Assembly (NCBI RefSeq): GCF_000346465.2
Contig: NC_034012.1
Span: forward strand, 23,974,812-24,038,811
Reading direction: 5' to 3'
Length of the DNA stretch: 64,000 nt
Origin: Prunus persica
Lineage: Eukaryota; Streptophyta; Magnoliopsida; Rosales; Rosaceae
The position numbers and the translations under genes are program-made. The notes beneath the pieces are model-generated. The model was given only the letters and a program-made list of their open reading frames with translations, was not told the origin of the DNA and did not search any database. Shown here piece after piece: positions 35,616 through 48,036 of the stretch. Each line of letters starts with the position of its first letter. Position 1 is the stretch's first letter.

Positions 35616-38600
35616 TTACTTCATTTTTAGCTTTGGACGTCTTTTAGTAGTAAATCCCAATTTAACACGCCCTCTTTTAGCCTTAGGCAGCTTCACTCCA
35701 CCGTGCCGCCGAAACATGTGCCACCAGTGCAGCTTGTTCTTCTTATTAAGGCGGCCGTGGCCAAGATGATGAGATTGATGAGGGCCATGTCTCAAACGTC
35801 CAATCCCACCTCCTTTTGACAACTTATTTGATTTCTTTGAATGCCTAACATGCCTCAACAGTCCTTCCGCCAGTGCATGAAAATGCCCGTGCTGCTGCTG
35901 CTTATTATTATGTGACATGGTTTTCAGTTTCAACAACGATTTTTTGACCCCTCCTCTCTCTCCTCCTTGATGACTGTCACTGCCCTGCTTGGATTTTTCG
36001 CCCTGCAACATCATCTTCCGTAGGTGTTTCCACCTAGAATGGCCGTGATCATCATCACTGTTAACATTTCCATGATGATGATGATGGTGGTGGTGGTGAT
36101 GGTGGTGAAAGATGAGTCCCAACTTGTTCTTGAGCTTCCTTAATCGTCCAACGGGCTTGTCCCTTTGTAATCTTTTATGGCTATAGAGACCCTCTGATGG
36201 GGAGGAGGAGGAGCAACAGCTACTAATTCGTGAACTACTATCTTGTGTTGTCACTCTTATTGACCTTTGTCCACTTCTCATATGAATGTCACGAGTACGT
36301 CTTGAAGACTGACTAGGACTCCAGTAATCCTGCTTAGAATATTCATTACTACTGGAGCTGCTTTCAGTTTCAGTTTGCTCACTGGTTGACCATGTTTGGG
36401 ACTTTGAGGTACTTGAGCTAGTCTCCTCTTCCAATACTTGCTTGCGTGGCATGACCTTGTTCTGTTGGCCCACATAAGACATCCTGTATCTCCCTCTCCT
36501 CTCATTAGACTTGTGTTCATCTAACAGAACTGGCCTCATGATCATCTGATTACAATGTCTCGTTGTTTTTCTTGTCCGCTTCTGATTCAACTTCTTGCCA
36601 GGTCCAAGTCCAACTGAAGAAGCTTTGGACCCCCTGGACTGAGGTGGCATGGACGGTTTAGATCTTGCGATCTTTTTGCTCCTCATTGTTGGATTTTTCC
36701 CTAGACTGATTTGAGATATTTGATCCGTCTTCACTTGCGTGGCAGGCTTCATAGCTACCTCATCCTGAGTTGGAGTTGGGGGAACCCTTAGCCCATTAAC
36801 ATAACTTGCCATCTTATTATTCTGATTCACTGGTTGACTCAGAGATTCCAATCTCTCCATAATAGCCTTCAAAGATTCATGTCCCCTAGAAGCAAACTTC
36901 CCAGTTGGATTCTCATGCTTTTGAGACAGTAGTTGACTTGCCGGACAAGTCAACAGCTCAGTTCCACCCAACAAAGACAATGACTCGCTCCTATCACTCA
37001 GCTGATCTCTTCTAGTACTAGTAGTAACTAGCTGCTCTTCTGCGTGTACTATAGGAGTAGGACTAACTGAAACATCAACATCATTATTGAAAGAATCCGC
37101 CAAGTCAGTAGAACCCAATTGCAAAGCCAAAATTCCGGACTCAATCTGTTTGATTGCATTTGTGAGTACTTTAGAGTAATCACTAGCCTCATCTGTCTTT
37201 TCCTTTATCAGACCGAGTTCTTGCTTGCCGTCCCTTGTTGGAGAGACTGAGGAACAAGCAGCCAAACTATCAATGCTTGGATTACCAAGAGTTTTACCAA
37301 TGCCATTCGATTTTTGTAGTCTTTTAGCATGCTCATCAATATGATTGAGATGACTAAGCCAATCGTGTCGCTGATCTTGACTCTGACTGTTTTTGCCAGG
37401 TACCTTGGCTCTCTCATTTGAGATTTTTGACTCCTTGGCTGAGTACTGTTTGTTCAGATTGTTTTCTAAGCAGATCCGGCACCGTTTCCTTTTGTATTCA
37501 GGTAGGTCTGTTGAGGTGCTTATTTTAGACTCTGGACTTGCTCCCTCGGGCTTCTTAGGTGACTGCTTATCCGTTTTTGAAGTGATGTTGCAGCTTTTAG
37601 AATCCTTTCCATAGTTGAGGACAGTATTAAGAGGTGATTTTACTGTTGCTGGCAAAACAGAATTTAGGTTAGGCACCGCCTTGGGTTGCTCTGCTTGAGA
37701 AGAGAAGCGTGTGCTATCAAAACCAGATCGAGCTGCTGTGATCTGCAAAACCAACACCATTAGAAACCTAAAGTCAGGGTGAATATACCTACGCCTTACA
37801 AATCCTAAGTCACAGCATTTTTAAAATTCAGAAAGAGAAATAGGAATCACTACAAAAAGAAAAGGGCCAAAGGTGACACTTGAAACTTGAAAGTTTTTAA
37901 AGAGCATCAGCACATATACATACATTATTTAACGGTTTATAAAGACCATCAACGAATAAAATGTATTTGTACTTATTTTAATGGTTTTGACGTCAAAGGT
38001 GGGCAAAGCTTTTGCAAAATTTTTACACAGGTGAGGTGATACCTCTGAATGAGTATTCAAAATCTTGTCAGTAGCATCATCCAGAAGATCTTTTAATAGT
38101 TGTTGCGCTCTCACATCCAAAGCTTTGCCCACCTTCATGAACATAATATTAGGCACCAAAAGAGCACAAAAAGTCATCTGAGTTGTGAATTAATTAATAA
38201 AATCAATGCAAAGTAATCTCTCTGCGACTAGGTAACACACGCGATATTGGGGGAGGGGGCTTTTCGAACCTGAGACTTTTGGTCTACAAGTCAAGATCAT
38301 TTCAACTCGGTTGGACCCAGTTGGCGGAGCCATAAAATCAATGATAAGGTTTAAAAATATATAAATTATTTACACTGGTAATGGATGTGTTAAGAGTAAA
38401 TCAGTGGATAAGGCGTAGGAGGCAAAATTGATTGGATATTAGCAGACACCTAGTCCTCTGTAATTTCTATCTATTTCCCAACAGTAATAAAAAATAAATA
38501 AATTAAACATACTGAAAAAAAGAGATCTGTTCTGTTCCAACAATTTGTAAAATTGATGGCATACTGGAAGACATTATCCACATGTTTCTGCTGAAAAGAA

Positions 38601-38733
38601 AACCTGACTAGATGATTCTGAGAGTCCATACATTGTTTGAATTTATATGTTCAAAGCCATCTTCCCCATTTTGAAGGAGTCCATATAACTGTCTCAGTGC
38701 ATAGAGATTAGACAAAAGTTCCACCGGATTCAT
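35616..38733 (-). CDS. KOK: KOKOPELLI-like plant-specific protein
   Basis: Exons 38632-38733, 38043-38132 and 35616-37742 splice in phase 0 to 772 residues. The start is the ATG at 38733 (MNPVELLSNLYALRQLYGLL); an upstream out-of-frame ATG forms a short uORF. Exon 2 gives KALDVRAQQLLKDLLDDATD and exon 3 opens ITAARSGFDSTRFSS, the conserved N-terminal helical domain. The long last exon is polar, with Ser-rich clusters, a histidine run at about 36070-36112 and a very basic C-terminus (KLPKAKRGRVKLGF), suggesting nucleic-acid binding or nuclear location. In Arabidopsis KOKOPELLI (At5g63720) is sperm-expressed and overlaps ARI14 as an antisense pair. The name is inferred from family resemblance and gene order. 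Confidence 0.68.
36070..36112 (-). repeat. Histidine-codon repeat (CAT/CAC)n in the KOKOPELLI-like gene
   Basis: In window orientation atgatgatgatgatggtggtggtgg..., coding for 14 consecutive His residues after FIFHH-type sequence. It is a trinucleotide slippage tract. Confidence 0.9.
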
Positions 38734-38858
38734 AATTTCTGATTCGAACCTGTCGAGGGTACCAATTCGCGGTACGTTAGCGACCTGGATCGATGTATTC
38801 AACGAACCGCATTTGTTAGGGAGAACAAGTACTGGGAGAGAGCGAGAGATGTGGAAAC

Positions 38859-38904
<46 letters not shown>

Positions 38905-39300
38905 CGCAAAGGAGAGAGAGAGAGAGAGCGATGAAAGGAAGCTTTTGAAATTGGGTCAGAAGAAGTGAAGCAGAGAGGAGGAAGGCATTGGGTCGTTAAA
39001 TTTAATAAAGAAAGTAACGCACCTGTTGGAAGTTAAGGGCACGGGACTTTCAAAGACCCTTTCAACTTCCAACTAATCTTACCATTAAATAAAATAAACT
39101 CCCAATAATTAAAGTTTTTTCAATTTTAAACTAGATAAAAAAAATATATAATTATTTTAGTTTTATAAACTAAACACGGTACCCAAAAGGCAAATTTCTA
39201 TTAACTAATGCCCACCAGATATAGAAGGTATGAGCTTCCTCTTCTTTCTTTCTCTTTTCTTGTTTTTCATGGAGTTGTTCAAGAATGAGTCTTTTTTAAA
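38734..39300. promoter_or_regulatory. Leader and promoter side of the KOKOPELLI-like gene
   Basis: The leader holds a GA/CT microsatellite (38863-38932, broken by gcgcgcgcaaa). Upstream is AT-rich sequence. No TATA box is assigned. The rough SINE-like stretch at 38225-38340 lies in intron 1. Confidence 0.4.
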
Positions 39301-40976
39301 GATCACGTATTTGTTTATGTCTCTTATGTTTGGGTTTTGCATAGTGTGGAAGCAAAATATCTATGGATTCTAGGTCAAATAATTAAGCCAATCAATTTAA
39401 GAATTATTTGACCTAATTGGGAGTTATTTTATTTAATTGGCAATTATTCGATTCTTACCCTAATTAATCAAATTCCTAATTACGTCAATCTCTCCAAATT
39501 GGGGAAAAATAATTCATTTCCATATGTGGAACTATTCTTCTGAAACTTTAGCCTCCAAGGCTCCTATAAATACATGGCTACACCAAGGGTTGAGGTACGT
39601 CTAAACTTCTGTCTGAAACTCTGCAGAAATTCTCTCTCACAAACCCTAGCCGTCATACTCTTTCTCTGTGTTTCACACAAGGCTCCAGCCACCACACATG
39701 GCTCCGGCCACCCGATTCTCACCCTATAGAAATCTCCATCCTTTTGTTAGCTATTGTTTTTCTACAAACACTCTACCTAACTTAGGTATAGGATGGCCTT
39801 TGGGCAACACCCCCTGGGTGTGGTCTTTTCACTCCATATTGTTTTGCAGGGAGAAAGAGAAGCGAAGAGGAAGACAAAATCTTCAGAAGAATATTCTTTG
39901 GGGACAAAAATCACTTCTACAAATTGGTGCTTTTATTTATAGCATGAAATAATACTCAAAGTGTGCTCCAAATCCATTTTTCACACTTTGTTTCAAACAA
40001 CCATGGTTGATACAAGACGTACGAAGAGTAACACCACCACGACAGGCCCATCTCATGGCTTCGTGGTGGAAACCTCGTTGCAACTGCACGGAACAATGGC
40101 TGCCAACACTTTGCAGCCGCCTCCTAGCGCTTTTCAGTCACCTCCAGCTGCTGGAATTGCAGAATAGCCGCCACATGGTCCAGTGACCTCCCCAGCCTTG
40201 CAGCCACAAGCGCCAGCTGCCGGAGCTGCTCTGCCATGCCATCCTGCTGTCGGAACACAGCAGCGGCGGCACTACGTAGCTATTGAATTTGCTGCACAGC
40301 CCCACGACTACTTCGAAGCCGACCTAGTCTTGGAGCAAATCCATTCTCTCCCTCCTTTACAACCATACTTGACGAATGCACATGTGTATGCGTCTAATGG
40401 AGCCCTAGTCCATATGTCATTGGGTCCAATGCACACCTCTCTACCTGACTTGCGCAGTCAGGTCGAGACTCATGGGTTTATCAACTTACATAGAGTGTCG
40501 ATGACCAAAACAATCTAATTGGTCAGTTACTTAGGCAGATCAACTTCCTTGGATCCCGTGACGAGGAGAAGAGAACATATGAGCATACATGCGAGCAGTT
40601 CAAGAGGTCTCATGCTGGTCAGACAGAGACAAACAGGCAGGGAAGAGAACGAGATCGTGCTGACAAGACGCAGACATCTACAAGCCGTACTCTGAGCCGA
40701 TGGACGATCCGTTCGAGGTTAGGTCCAAGGACCAAAGTGCACGAGAAGCTGGGCCTGCAGTACAATGTCCACTCTCGCTTGGGCCCACAAGAAAGTATCC
40801 ATTCTAGGCAAGGCTCATAAGGAGCTAGAGTGTGTGAACAATTGCGTGACGAACGCAATGACTGATGTTCACCAACCTGCTCAAGAACCAACACACTGCG
40901 ACAAGCCATAGAGGAATCCTCACAAGCTTAATCTCCTAATCTGCCCCACGGACAGAACAACCAAGGGGATCGGCCC

Positions 40977-41880
40977 TTGGAAGCTGAGGAGGAAGTTAAC
41001 CAACAGCGCTCGAGGCACCGACGACACCAACCTGAGCCACCAGCCCTGCGGGCAGAAGATGTCGAAAGGCTAGTAAATGACCGACTCCAAAGTCTCCAAC
41101 TTAAAAGAAGCATGAAGGAGGCCCTGCACAGGAAAATTGATCGAATCGACTACTCGTCCTTTACTGATGAGGTGGAACAGGCAACACTTCCGAAGCAGTT
41201 CACGACGTTATCCATCACACCGTTCAAAGGGGACTTTGACCCAAGAGCCATTTGAGGCACTTCAAGAACGTCATGATCTTGTATAAGGCAGACAACGCCC
41301 TGATGTGCAACGTGTTCGCGATGACTCTGCAAGGGGCAGCTCAAGACTGGTTCCACACTCTACTGTCCGTATCGATAGACAACCTCAGGGAGTTCCCCCT
41401 CATTTTCACAAAGGAGTACACCTCTTACTGGACGGTCAGTAAGCAAGCAGACCACATGTTCAACATGAGCAAGAAGCCAAACAAGTCTCTTCGAGACTAC
41501 CTCAGAAGATTAAGGCTGAGAAGGCAAACATCATAGGATGCAATGACCTAATTGCATCCTCAGCTTTCAAGAAGGGCTTGTCAACTAAACACGTGCTACA
41601 CTGTGAGCTGACCATAACTCCAAGCCAAACCTTGGCAGAAGTCTTTGCGACGGCAAAGTGCTACGCACTCTGGGACGATGACCGTATTGCTGCGAAGAAA
41701 GCCAGCAAGCAAGCTGACCACTCGATAAGGCAGGCAAGCCAAAAGAGCAACAGGTTTGAACACAAAAACCGAGATAAGTGCAGATCGCGGCCACAAGAGA
41801 AAGTCCCGGAAACAGAAACCTTCACTGAGTTTACTATCCCGATCCACCAGATCCTGGCACAAGTGAAAGACAAGCCGTGA
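40977..41880 (+). pseudogene. Gypsy gag relic
   Basis: Pieces read LPKQFTTLSITPFKGDFDP, then after a stop AMTLQGAAQDWFHTL and a run ending SLRDYLRRLRL, the standard retrotransposon gag block. A third piece (41578-41880) ends before the zinc knuckle. At least two stops or shifts lie between them. Confidence 0.8.
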
Positions 41881-42295
41881 GTGAAGAGACCACCGCCTCT
41901 AATGGGAGACCTTGCTAAAAGAGATACCAGTAAACATTTCACATTCTATGGGAAGCACGGTCATTACAACAACATCTGCATGCGCGTTCTCTGCTCATTG
42001 CATGGAATTCATCACAAAGAAGGTCATCCAGCAGATCGAGGGCCGTGATGCAGTTACCTAGAAACCTCCATAAAAAGTCATACAGATCAACATCATCCTA
42101 GCAAACTCCCAGGAGTCTGGGCTGACCACTAACGAGCACAAGAGAAAGATCGCCTAGGAGACTTATGTTTCCCAAGTCACAACTAGCGAACCCATCATCG
42201 GCTTTCAAAAAGACTTGATCGGGCATGATCTGCCACATAATGATGTCCTAGCTATCTGCATCCAAATTGAACAAGTTGTAATCGAGTAAGTTTAC

Positions 42296-43456
42296 GTGGA
42301 CGAGGGCAGCACATCCAACATTCTGCAACTATCTATTATCCAACAAATGGGATTGGAGCCCAAGATCAACAAACTTGCCAGATCGCTCACCGGCTTCAAT
42401 GGGGCCACGTCAATCACTGTGGGAACGATTGACCTTGACATCCACTCACCCGCGATGGTCTACTTGCAGACCTTCATGGTAATCAATTAGGTCTTCCCCT
42501 ACAACGGAATCTTGGGCCGACCATGGATCAGCAAGAAGATCACAAATCAAGCCTCGGAAGTATACATGGCGAAGCACCCAAGGATGATCTTGTACCTTGA
42601 CAAAGTTAAAGAATTGTTGAAGGCATTTCCTACCTTCACCATCCAACAAGTGCCCTGAGCAGAGAACGCGCATGCAGATGCATTGGCAAGCATAGGATCA
42701 GCGCTGGATACTCAGTTCAGATGCTTCATCCCGATCGAGCACCTTGACCAACCAAACATAGAAGAGGCAGAGCAGCCAGACTTGATGCAGATCGATGAGG
42801 ATCCTAGTTGGCAAGACCCCATCATTGACTACCTAGTGAACGAAAACTTGCCCATGGACAACTCTGAGGCTAGGAAAATCAAATAGAAGGCTGCGAGATA
42901 CTACATGAAAAGCGACATGCTTGTTCGCAGATCATACTCCGGCCCTCATCTTACTTGCATCAAGTATCAGCAAACGCTCGAGGTTCTTTTCAAAATACAT
43001 GACGGAGAATGTGGGAATCACTTTGGGGGCATATCACTTCCCTAGAAAAATCTCAACATAAGCTATTTCTGGCCTACCATGCACCAAGACTCCACAGAGT
43101 ATTCTCGAAAATGTTATCGATGCCAACGCTATAAGCCAATCCCTAGCCTGCCAGCCGAGAAATACTATTCACAGAATGGTCCATGGCCATTCATGTAGTG
43201 GGCCATTGACTTGGTAGAATCTATGCCGACGGCACTGCCAAGAAAGAGATTATGATTGTCACCACTGATTACTTCACTAAATGGATAGAGGCCGACGCTT
43301 TATCCTCTACCAAGGAAGCTGACGTCGAAAGGTTTATATGGAAGAACATCATCTGCTGGTTTGGTTGCCCGCAGTCGATAGTCACTGACAATGGTACAAA
43401 GTTCGTGGGCAGGCAGATCACCGCATTCTTTGCAAATTATGGCATCAAAAAATAAG
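42296..43456 (+). pseudogene. Gypsy protease and integrase relic
   Basis: Protease: DEGSTSNILQLSIIQQMG with GSTSN in place of the usual DGS-S context. RNase H edge: ENAHADALASIGSAL. Integrase: zinc-binding remnant near 43000-43120 and core fragment VTTDYFTKWIEADALSS with IVTDNGTKFVG, the latter carrying the second catalytic Asp. Stops occur near 42490, 42886 and 43199. Confidence 0.8.
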
Positions 43457-45465
43457 TGGGCCCCACCTCAAAATCCGTAATCACATCCCCTCAAAACTAG
43501 GTATCAAATCAACCAGGGAGTAGTCGATACGATTCTCATTCATATTTTCCCTTAATAACTTCCAAAAATACCCTTACCACTTTACCATAATTCCAAAACA
43601 CCCCAAACCCTAAAAAAAAAAAAAAAAAAAAAATAAACACTCACGCCAAGAAGTTTAAAGACGCTCCAACCTCTTTTTCACGTTAGCATTGCAGACATAG
43701 TCTCCCAGAAGCAGCAGCAATGCCTTGTGCTATGTAAGTCATTCTATCTATCTATCTATCTATTTTCTTCTTCTATCTTCTGTCTTCACATTCATTGCAA
43801 AACAAAGTACAGTCATGGATAAAGAAATTGATGATATTGTCATAGTTGACCATGTTGGTAATATATGAATGAAGTTTGATAGTAGAATATCACGATGGTG
43901 TGAATGGCAGAATTTATTTCCATTGGATTTGGAAAATCCTGTAGTTGGTGCAGAAAATAAACTGAATTATTGTTCCTTGTATTTCTAATTCATATTTTTC
44001 CCATGTTCCTTGTATTTCTAATTCATATAGTGTTGATTTGTGTTGAGAAAACAAACATAGTTTGCCTACCCTATCTATCGATCTTATTAATCTTTATTTG
44101 TACCATACATAATTTGTAACTGAAAGCCTGTTTTTCAATTTGGCACTTTATCTTTCACAAAGGCTTGTAGTGTGTCTGCTTTTGATAATTTGAGTGAATC
44201 ATATATGCAAGATCATAAGGTTTGATTGGTGGCATATACAGAACACCTGGAGGCTTCTTATGTGCTTTAAGGTCTTTTCTGAAGAAAGAAAATTACACAA
44301 AACGATATGGAAATGGCCTCCTTGCATTTGAATGAATGAATTCATTTTGACCAACAGCATAATGCAAAAAAAAAAAAAAAAAAAATCTGAGTCCAGCAGC
44401 AGCATAAGAATTTTTTCACATATGTGAAACTATTTTTCATATCACATATATATAGTTGTGCATGTCTACAACAACAAAAAAAGGACAATACTCTTCTATT
44501 GTAATACGCAGACTTTACCTCAAATGAAATTAAACTTTACATGTATTATTGTATATTTAATTTTACAATTTTAGTTCTTTGCAGGTGTCAATAAAAGTGA
44601 CTGTGAGTATATGATATATCTTGCCGAGCACGAAAGCAACGTTTAGCAAAGCAATATCATATCCCAAATTAGGTAAGGTTCTTGAAATTCAACTTTCTCA
44701 TATAATGAGGTATTGATATCTTGAATAATATATATTATTTAATGTCATGTAGACAAATGGCTGATTAAGTTTGTCCACAAAGAAGAAACTACGTGTTACT
44801 ATGACATTGCTTGCTTTTCATTCATTCTTTTTTTTAGAGCAGGAAACTCGAAAATTTCAATATAATTACATGTTATTCATCACTTATGTAGTAGATTGAT
44901 TGTTTTTCATGTTATGTTTTCCTATTTAGATCGGTGCACTAGATACTAAGTTATATCAGGTTTTGATAAGAGTTTAAATTAAGTTGTACCTTGAGGTCCA
45001 AAACCTTGTGGAATAAGAAAAGGTTTTGAAGCCTATTAAGGGGTCCTATTTATTTCCTTTTTTAGTGAACCGTTTTGGTGGGCTTGGAAGATTAGTCAAG
45101 TCGGCCTTCGGTGATGAGTAGAGACGACTTGACCTAGCCCTATATAAGCTCAAGGCCATGCTCTCATCAGACACGTTCTCTCACCCTATTCTCATAAAAA
45201 AAAAAGAGCTGAAACAGATTCTGAGAGAGAGTAGAAGTCTTGAGCCGTTCCTGTTCTTGCTGGGATATTGGCTCCAGGTATGTATTTACGTATTTCAGAT
45301 TGTGTGAAGGATCTTGAACACGCATATGATAGAAATCTAACATTTCATGCCTTTGACATTGACAGTGTCTGTTACATGACATTGCTTGCTTTTCATTCCT
45401 TTTGATTAAAAAAAAAAGGTGTCTTTTTGTTGTTATTTATTTTATGGAGTAGATCATTTATCGTC
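43457..45465. other. Intergenic DNA, possible orphan promoters
   Basis: Contains a long A-run (43610-43632), a TCTA microsatellite (43746-43768) and a leader-like sequence with ATG at about 43720 that goes nowhere. A TATA-like cctatataagctcaagg (45142) followed by a leader lies ahead of the SANT-like pseudogene. No complete gene is found. Confidence 0.35.
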
Positions 45466-46309
45466 ATGAGTTCTATTGCTACTTCAAGTGGAAAAGTAAA
45501 GGGTGGAAGGGGACAAAATAAGCGCTATTAGACAACTAAGGAGGATAACACATTGATGGAATGCTTGATGGAACTCCATCAGAATACCAATTGGCGAGGT
45601 GACTCAAGTTTTAAAAATGGATACTTGAATAAATTAGAAACTATGCTAAAAGTCAAACTTCCGAATCCTGGGTTGAAGGCATCACCCCATACTGAATCAA
45701 GGGTGAAGACTTTGAAGGGAAAATATGGTGCTTCAGCTGATGCATTATCTTAAAGTGGTTTTGGGTGGAATGAAGAGGAGATGATGTTGGTATGTGAGAA
45801 AAGTGTATTTCATTTGTGGGCGAAGGTAAATCTAAGCATATCCTATTCTATGCATATCAAATTAAAAAATAGATATATTATGCTATGTCTTTAATAATTT
45901 ATTTAAGAATACTAATGCCATATATATAAGGTCTTAAATATTGATAGTTTCGGAAATATTGGTGGTTTAAAAACAAGGAAATATCGATAAAAATTGGATA
46001 AAAACCACGAAAATTATGATAAATACATGGAAATTTTTAATGAAACTTTAGAAGAAGTTTATTTAGTCAATCATCTATTATTTTGATACAAAAAATTGGA
46101 AGGAAATGCATTGCATAGTGGGTTTGTGTGATTTAAGTTGATCATATTGCGATCTGACAAACTCTGTGACTTAGAAAATCTGAAGTAATTAATGAAAGAG
46201 AATTAAACACCCCTTAGGTACGGATATTGATACAATTCCTCTAATTATTTATTCTTTGTAATACTTCAGTAACTTTCGCTTAATTTATCATATTTTAGTT
46301 TAGTTTTAA

Positions 46310-46478
46310 TTTTGTTTTATGAAATTTCATAAAAAAAAAAAAATAAGGAGTCTTTATGTCTCGTTACAAAGGACCTCGTTTCAAAAAAATCCATCGTCTG
46401 GGGGCTTTACCGGGGCTAAGTAGGAAAAAGCCTAGAGCCGGAAGCAATCTTAGAAACCAATTGCGCCTTAGTAAAATA
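46310..46478 (+). pseudogene. rps4: Plastid rps4 5' fragment inserted in nuclear DNA (NUPT)
   Basis: After an aataaggagtctttATG leader with a plastid-style Shine-Dalgarno, the plus strand from 46356 reads [20 protein letters not shown] and continues [14 protein letters not shown]. This is the N-terminus of ribosomal protein S4 as found in chloroplast DNA. Similarity fades after about 40 codons. Several substitutions relative to the usual plastid sequence (RR to HR, SD to SN) suggest it is not recent. Confidence 0.8.
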
Positions 46479-46520
46479 TTTTACACTTTATAAATTGCAT
46501 GATAGAATACATGAGTAACC

Positions 46521-47004
46521 TTATTTCACGTTATTCGCTGGATATGGTACACGTTGTTATGTCTATTAACTTATCAAAAATTGAAAAATAATTAAAGATG
46601 TAAACCAACTTGATTTGTCATGAAAATTAGGCACTTTACCATGCTTAAAAAATAATAGTGAAGATTGAAAATTAACTAAGAACATAAATAAATTTATCCA
46701 AAGAAGAATTAAATAGGAAATAAAGAAAATGATTATAGAAATTTAAGTAATTAAGCAACAATTTATTTCACGTTATTCATTGGACATGTTACACATTCTT
46801 ATATTTATTATTTATCAAAAATTGAAAAATAATTAAAGATGTAAACCAATTTGATTTTTCATGAAAATTAGGCACTTTACCATGCTTAAAAAATAATAGT
46901 GAAGATTGAAAATTAACTAAGAACATAAATAAATTTATCCAAGGAAGAATTAAATAGCAAATAATGAAAATGATTATAGAGATTTAAGTAATTAAGCAAC
47001 AATT
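46521..47004. repeat. 242-bp tandem duplication
   Basis: The block 46521-46762 (ttatttcacgttattcgctgg...gcaacaa) is followed directly by a near-identical copy, 46763-47004. The copies differ by scattered substitutions and a short indel. It begins right after the rps4 fragment. Confidence 0.85.
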
Positions 47005-47224
47005 TGAGGAGAATTTAGTAATGTAAGTACTTATAATGAATAATAAAATAATCAATAACATTAAATGGATTAAATAGAAAAGAAATAAATTATATTAAGT
47101 AATTAAGTCACATTTCCCACTTCTCAAGTACTTTCACGTTTTCCTGCCTCCCTCTCCCACTTCCCAAGGTTTTTTTTCCTTTTTTTTGTCTAAACTTCCC
47201 AAGGTTGCAGATACACGCAACCTG

Positions 47225-47227
<3 letters not shown>

Positions 47228-47278
<51 letters not shown>

Positions 47279-47700
47279 TTTGGGCATTCACCCATCTCTC
47301 CCTTTTTATTTTATTTATTTATTCCTCTTCTTTCTCTTCCGTTTCACACACACACACTCTCTCTCTCTCTCCCTTTCTTCTTCTATCTCTCCGTCTCTCT
47401 CCGTCTCTTTCTCTTCTTCCTCTTCCCTCTTCTCTCTCCTCCATCACAATCCAAAACAGTAAAACATAAAGACCCACTCCATACCTTTTTTCCCTCTTCT
47501 TCCCTTCTCTCTCTCGCTCTCCTCTATCAGTTTTTTTTTTCTTTCTTCTTCTATCTCTCCGTCTCTTTCCCTGCTTCCTCTTCCCTCTTCTCTCTCACTT
47601 CATCACAATCCAAAACAACAAAACATAAAAACCCACTCCATAAATTTTTTTTGTACTCTTCTTCCCTTCTCTCTCGCTCTCCTCTTTCTGTTTTTTTTTA
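47228..47700. repeat. CT-rich low-complexity tract
   Basis: A pure (CT)n run at about 47228-47272 is followed by 400 bases of C/T-rich DNA. A duplicated block (ccctcttctctctc...tcacaatccaaaac) occurs at 47425-47460 and 47580-47615. Confidence 0.85.
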
Positions 47701-47809
47701 AAAATTTTTTTTTTCCCTGAGTTGAGTTAAGATTGAGTTGAGAGATAGAGAAAGGTTGAGTTTCGGAGGCTGAGGGATTCATCTGAAGCCTGAGTTTAAT
47801 TTTGTAAGT

Positions 47810-47997
47810 TCATATCGCGATATTATCGATAATATCGCAATATATTGTCCATTTAAAACTGCAACTTGAACGAAAATATCGTTACTGAAATATCGGCGAA
47901 ATTATCGAGGAAATTATCGATAAATTGACGATATATATATATATATATATGGAAATGTGCTAAAATATCGCTACCCCAAAAAAACGATAATTTGTTC

Positions 47998-48031
<34 letters not shown>
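47810..48031. repeat. Iterated TATCG/CGATA motifs and (TA)n
   Basis: Dense atatcg, tatcgataa and aattatcga words at 47810-47990, followed by a (TA)n run (48002-48031). Related words (aaatatcgataaaaattgg) occur at the other side of the insertion near 45985-46010. They may mark the two ends of one repeat element. Confidence 0.5.

Positions 48032-48036
<5 letters not shown>

Larger units (their letters stand above)
39300..43456 (+). mobile_element. Ty3/gypsy relic lacking reverse transcriptase
   Basis: An LTR-like leader with TATA (ctcctataaatacatgg, 39564) runs to about 39960. An ATG follows at 40003 (MVDTRRTKSNTTTTG). Decayed gag lies at 40977-41880, protease at 42296-42560 and RNase H end plus integrase at 42655-43456. 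The jump from protease (GILGRPWISKKI) to AENAHADALAS at the RNase H/integrase border shows that RT has been deleted. Many stops and frame changes are present. The element ends abruptly after FFANYGIKK, and no 3' LTR is seen. Confidence 0.8.

Noticed and set aside
38225..38340. SINE in KOKOPELLI-like intron 1 (minus-strand GGTTCGAAAAG box)
   Set aside because: A B-box-like word is present, but no tail, target duplication or second copy could be seen.
43715..43740. Short ATG exon (MPCAM) followed by a GTAAGT-like donor
   Set aside because: No downstream exon continues it; too short to support a gene.
47186..47701. 171-codon Ser/Leu-rich ORF
   Set aside because: It is a translation of CT-rich low-complexity DNA.
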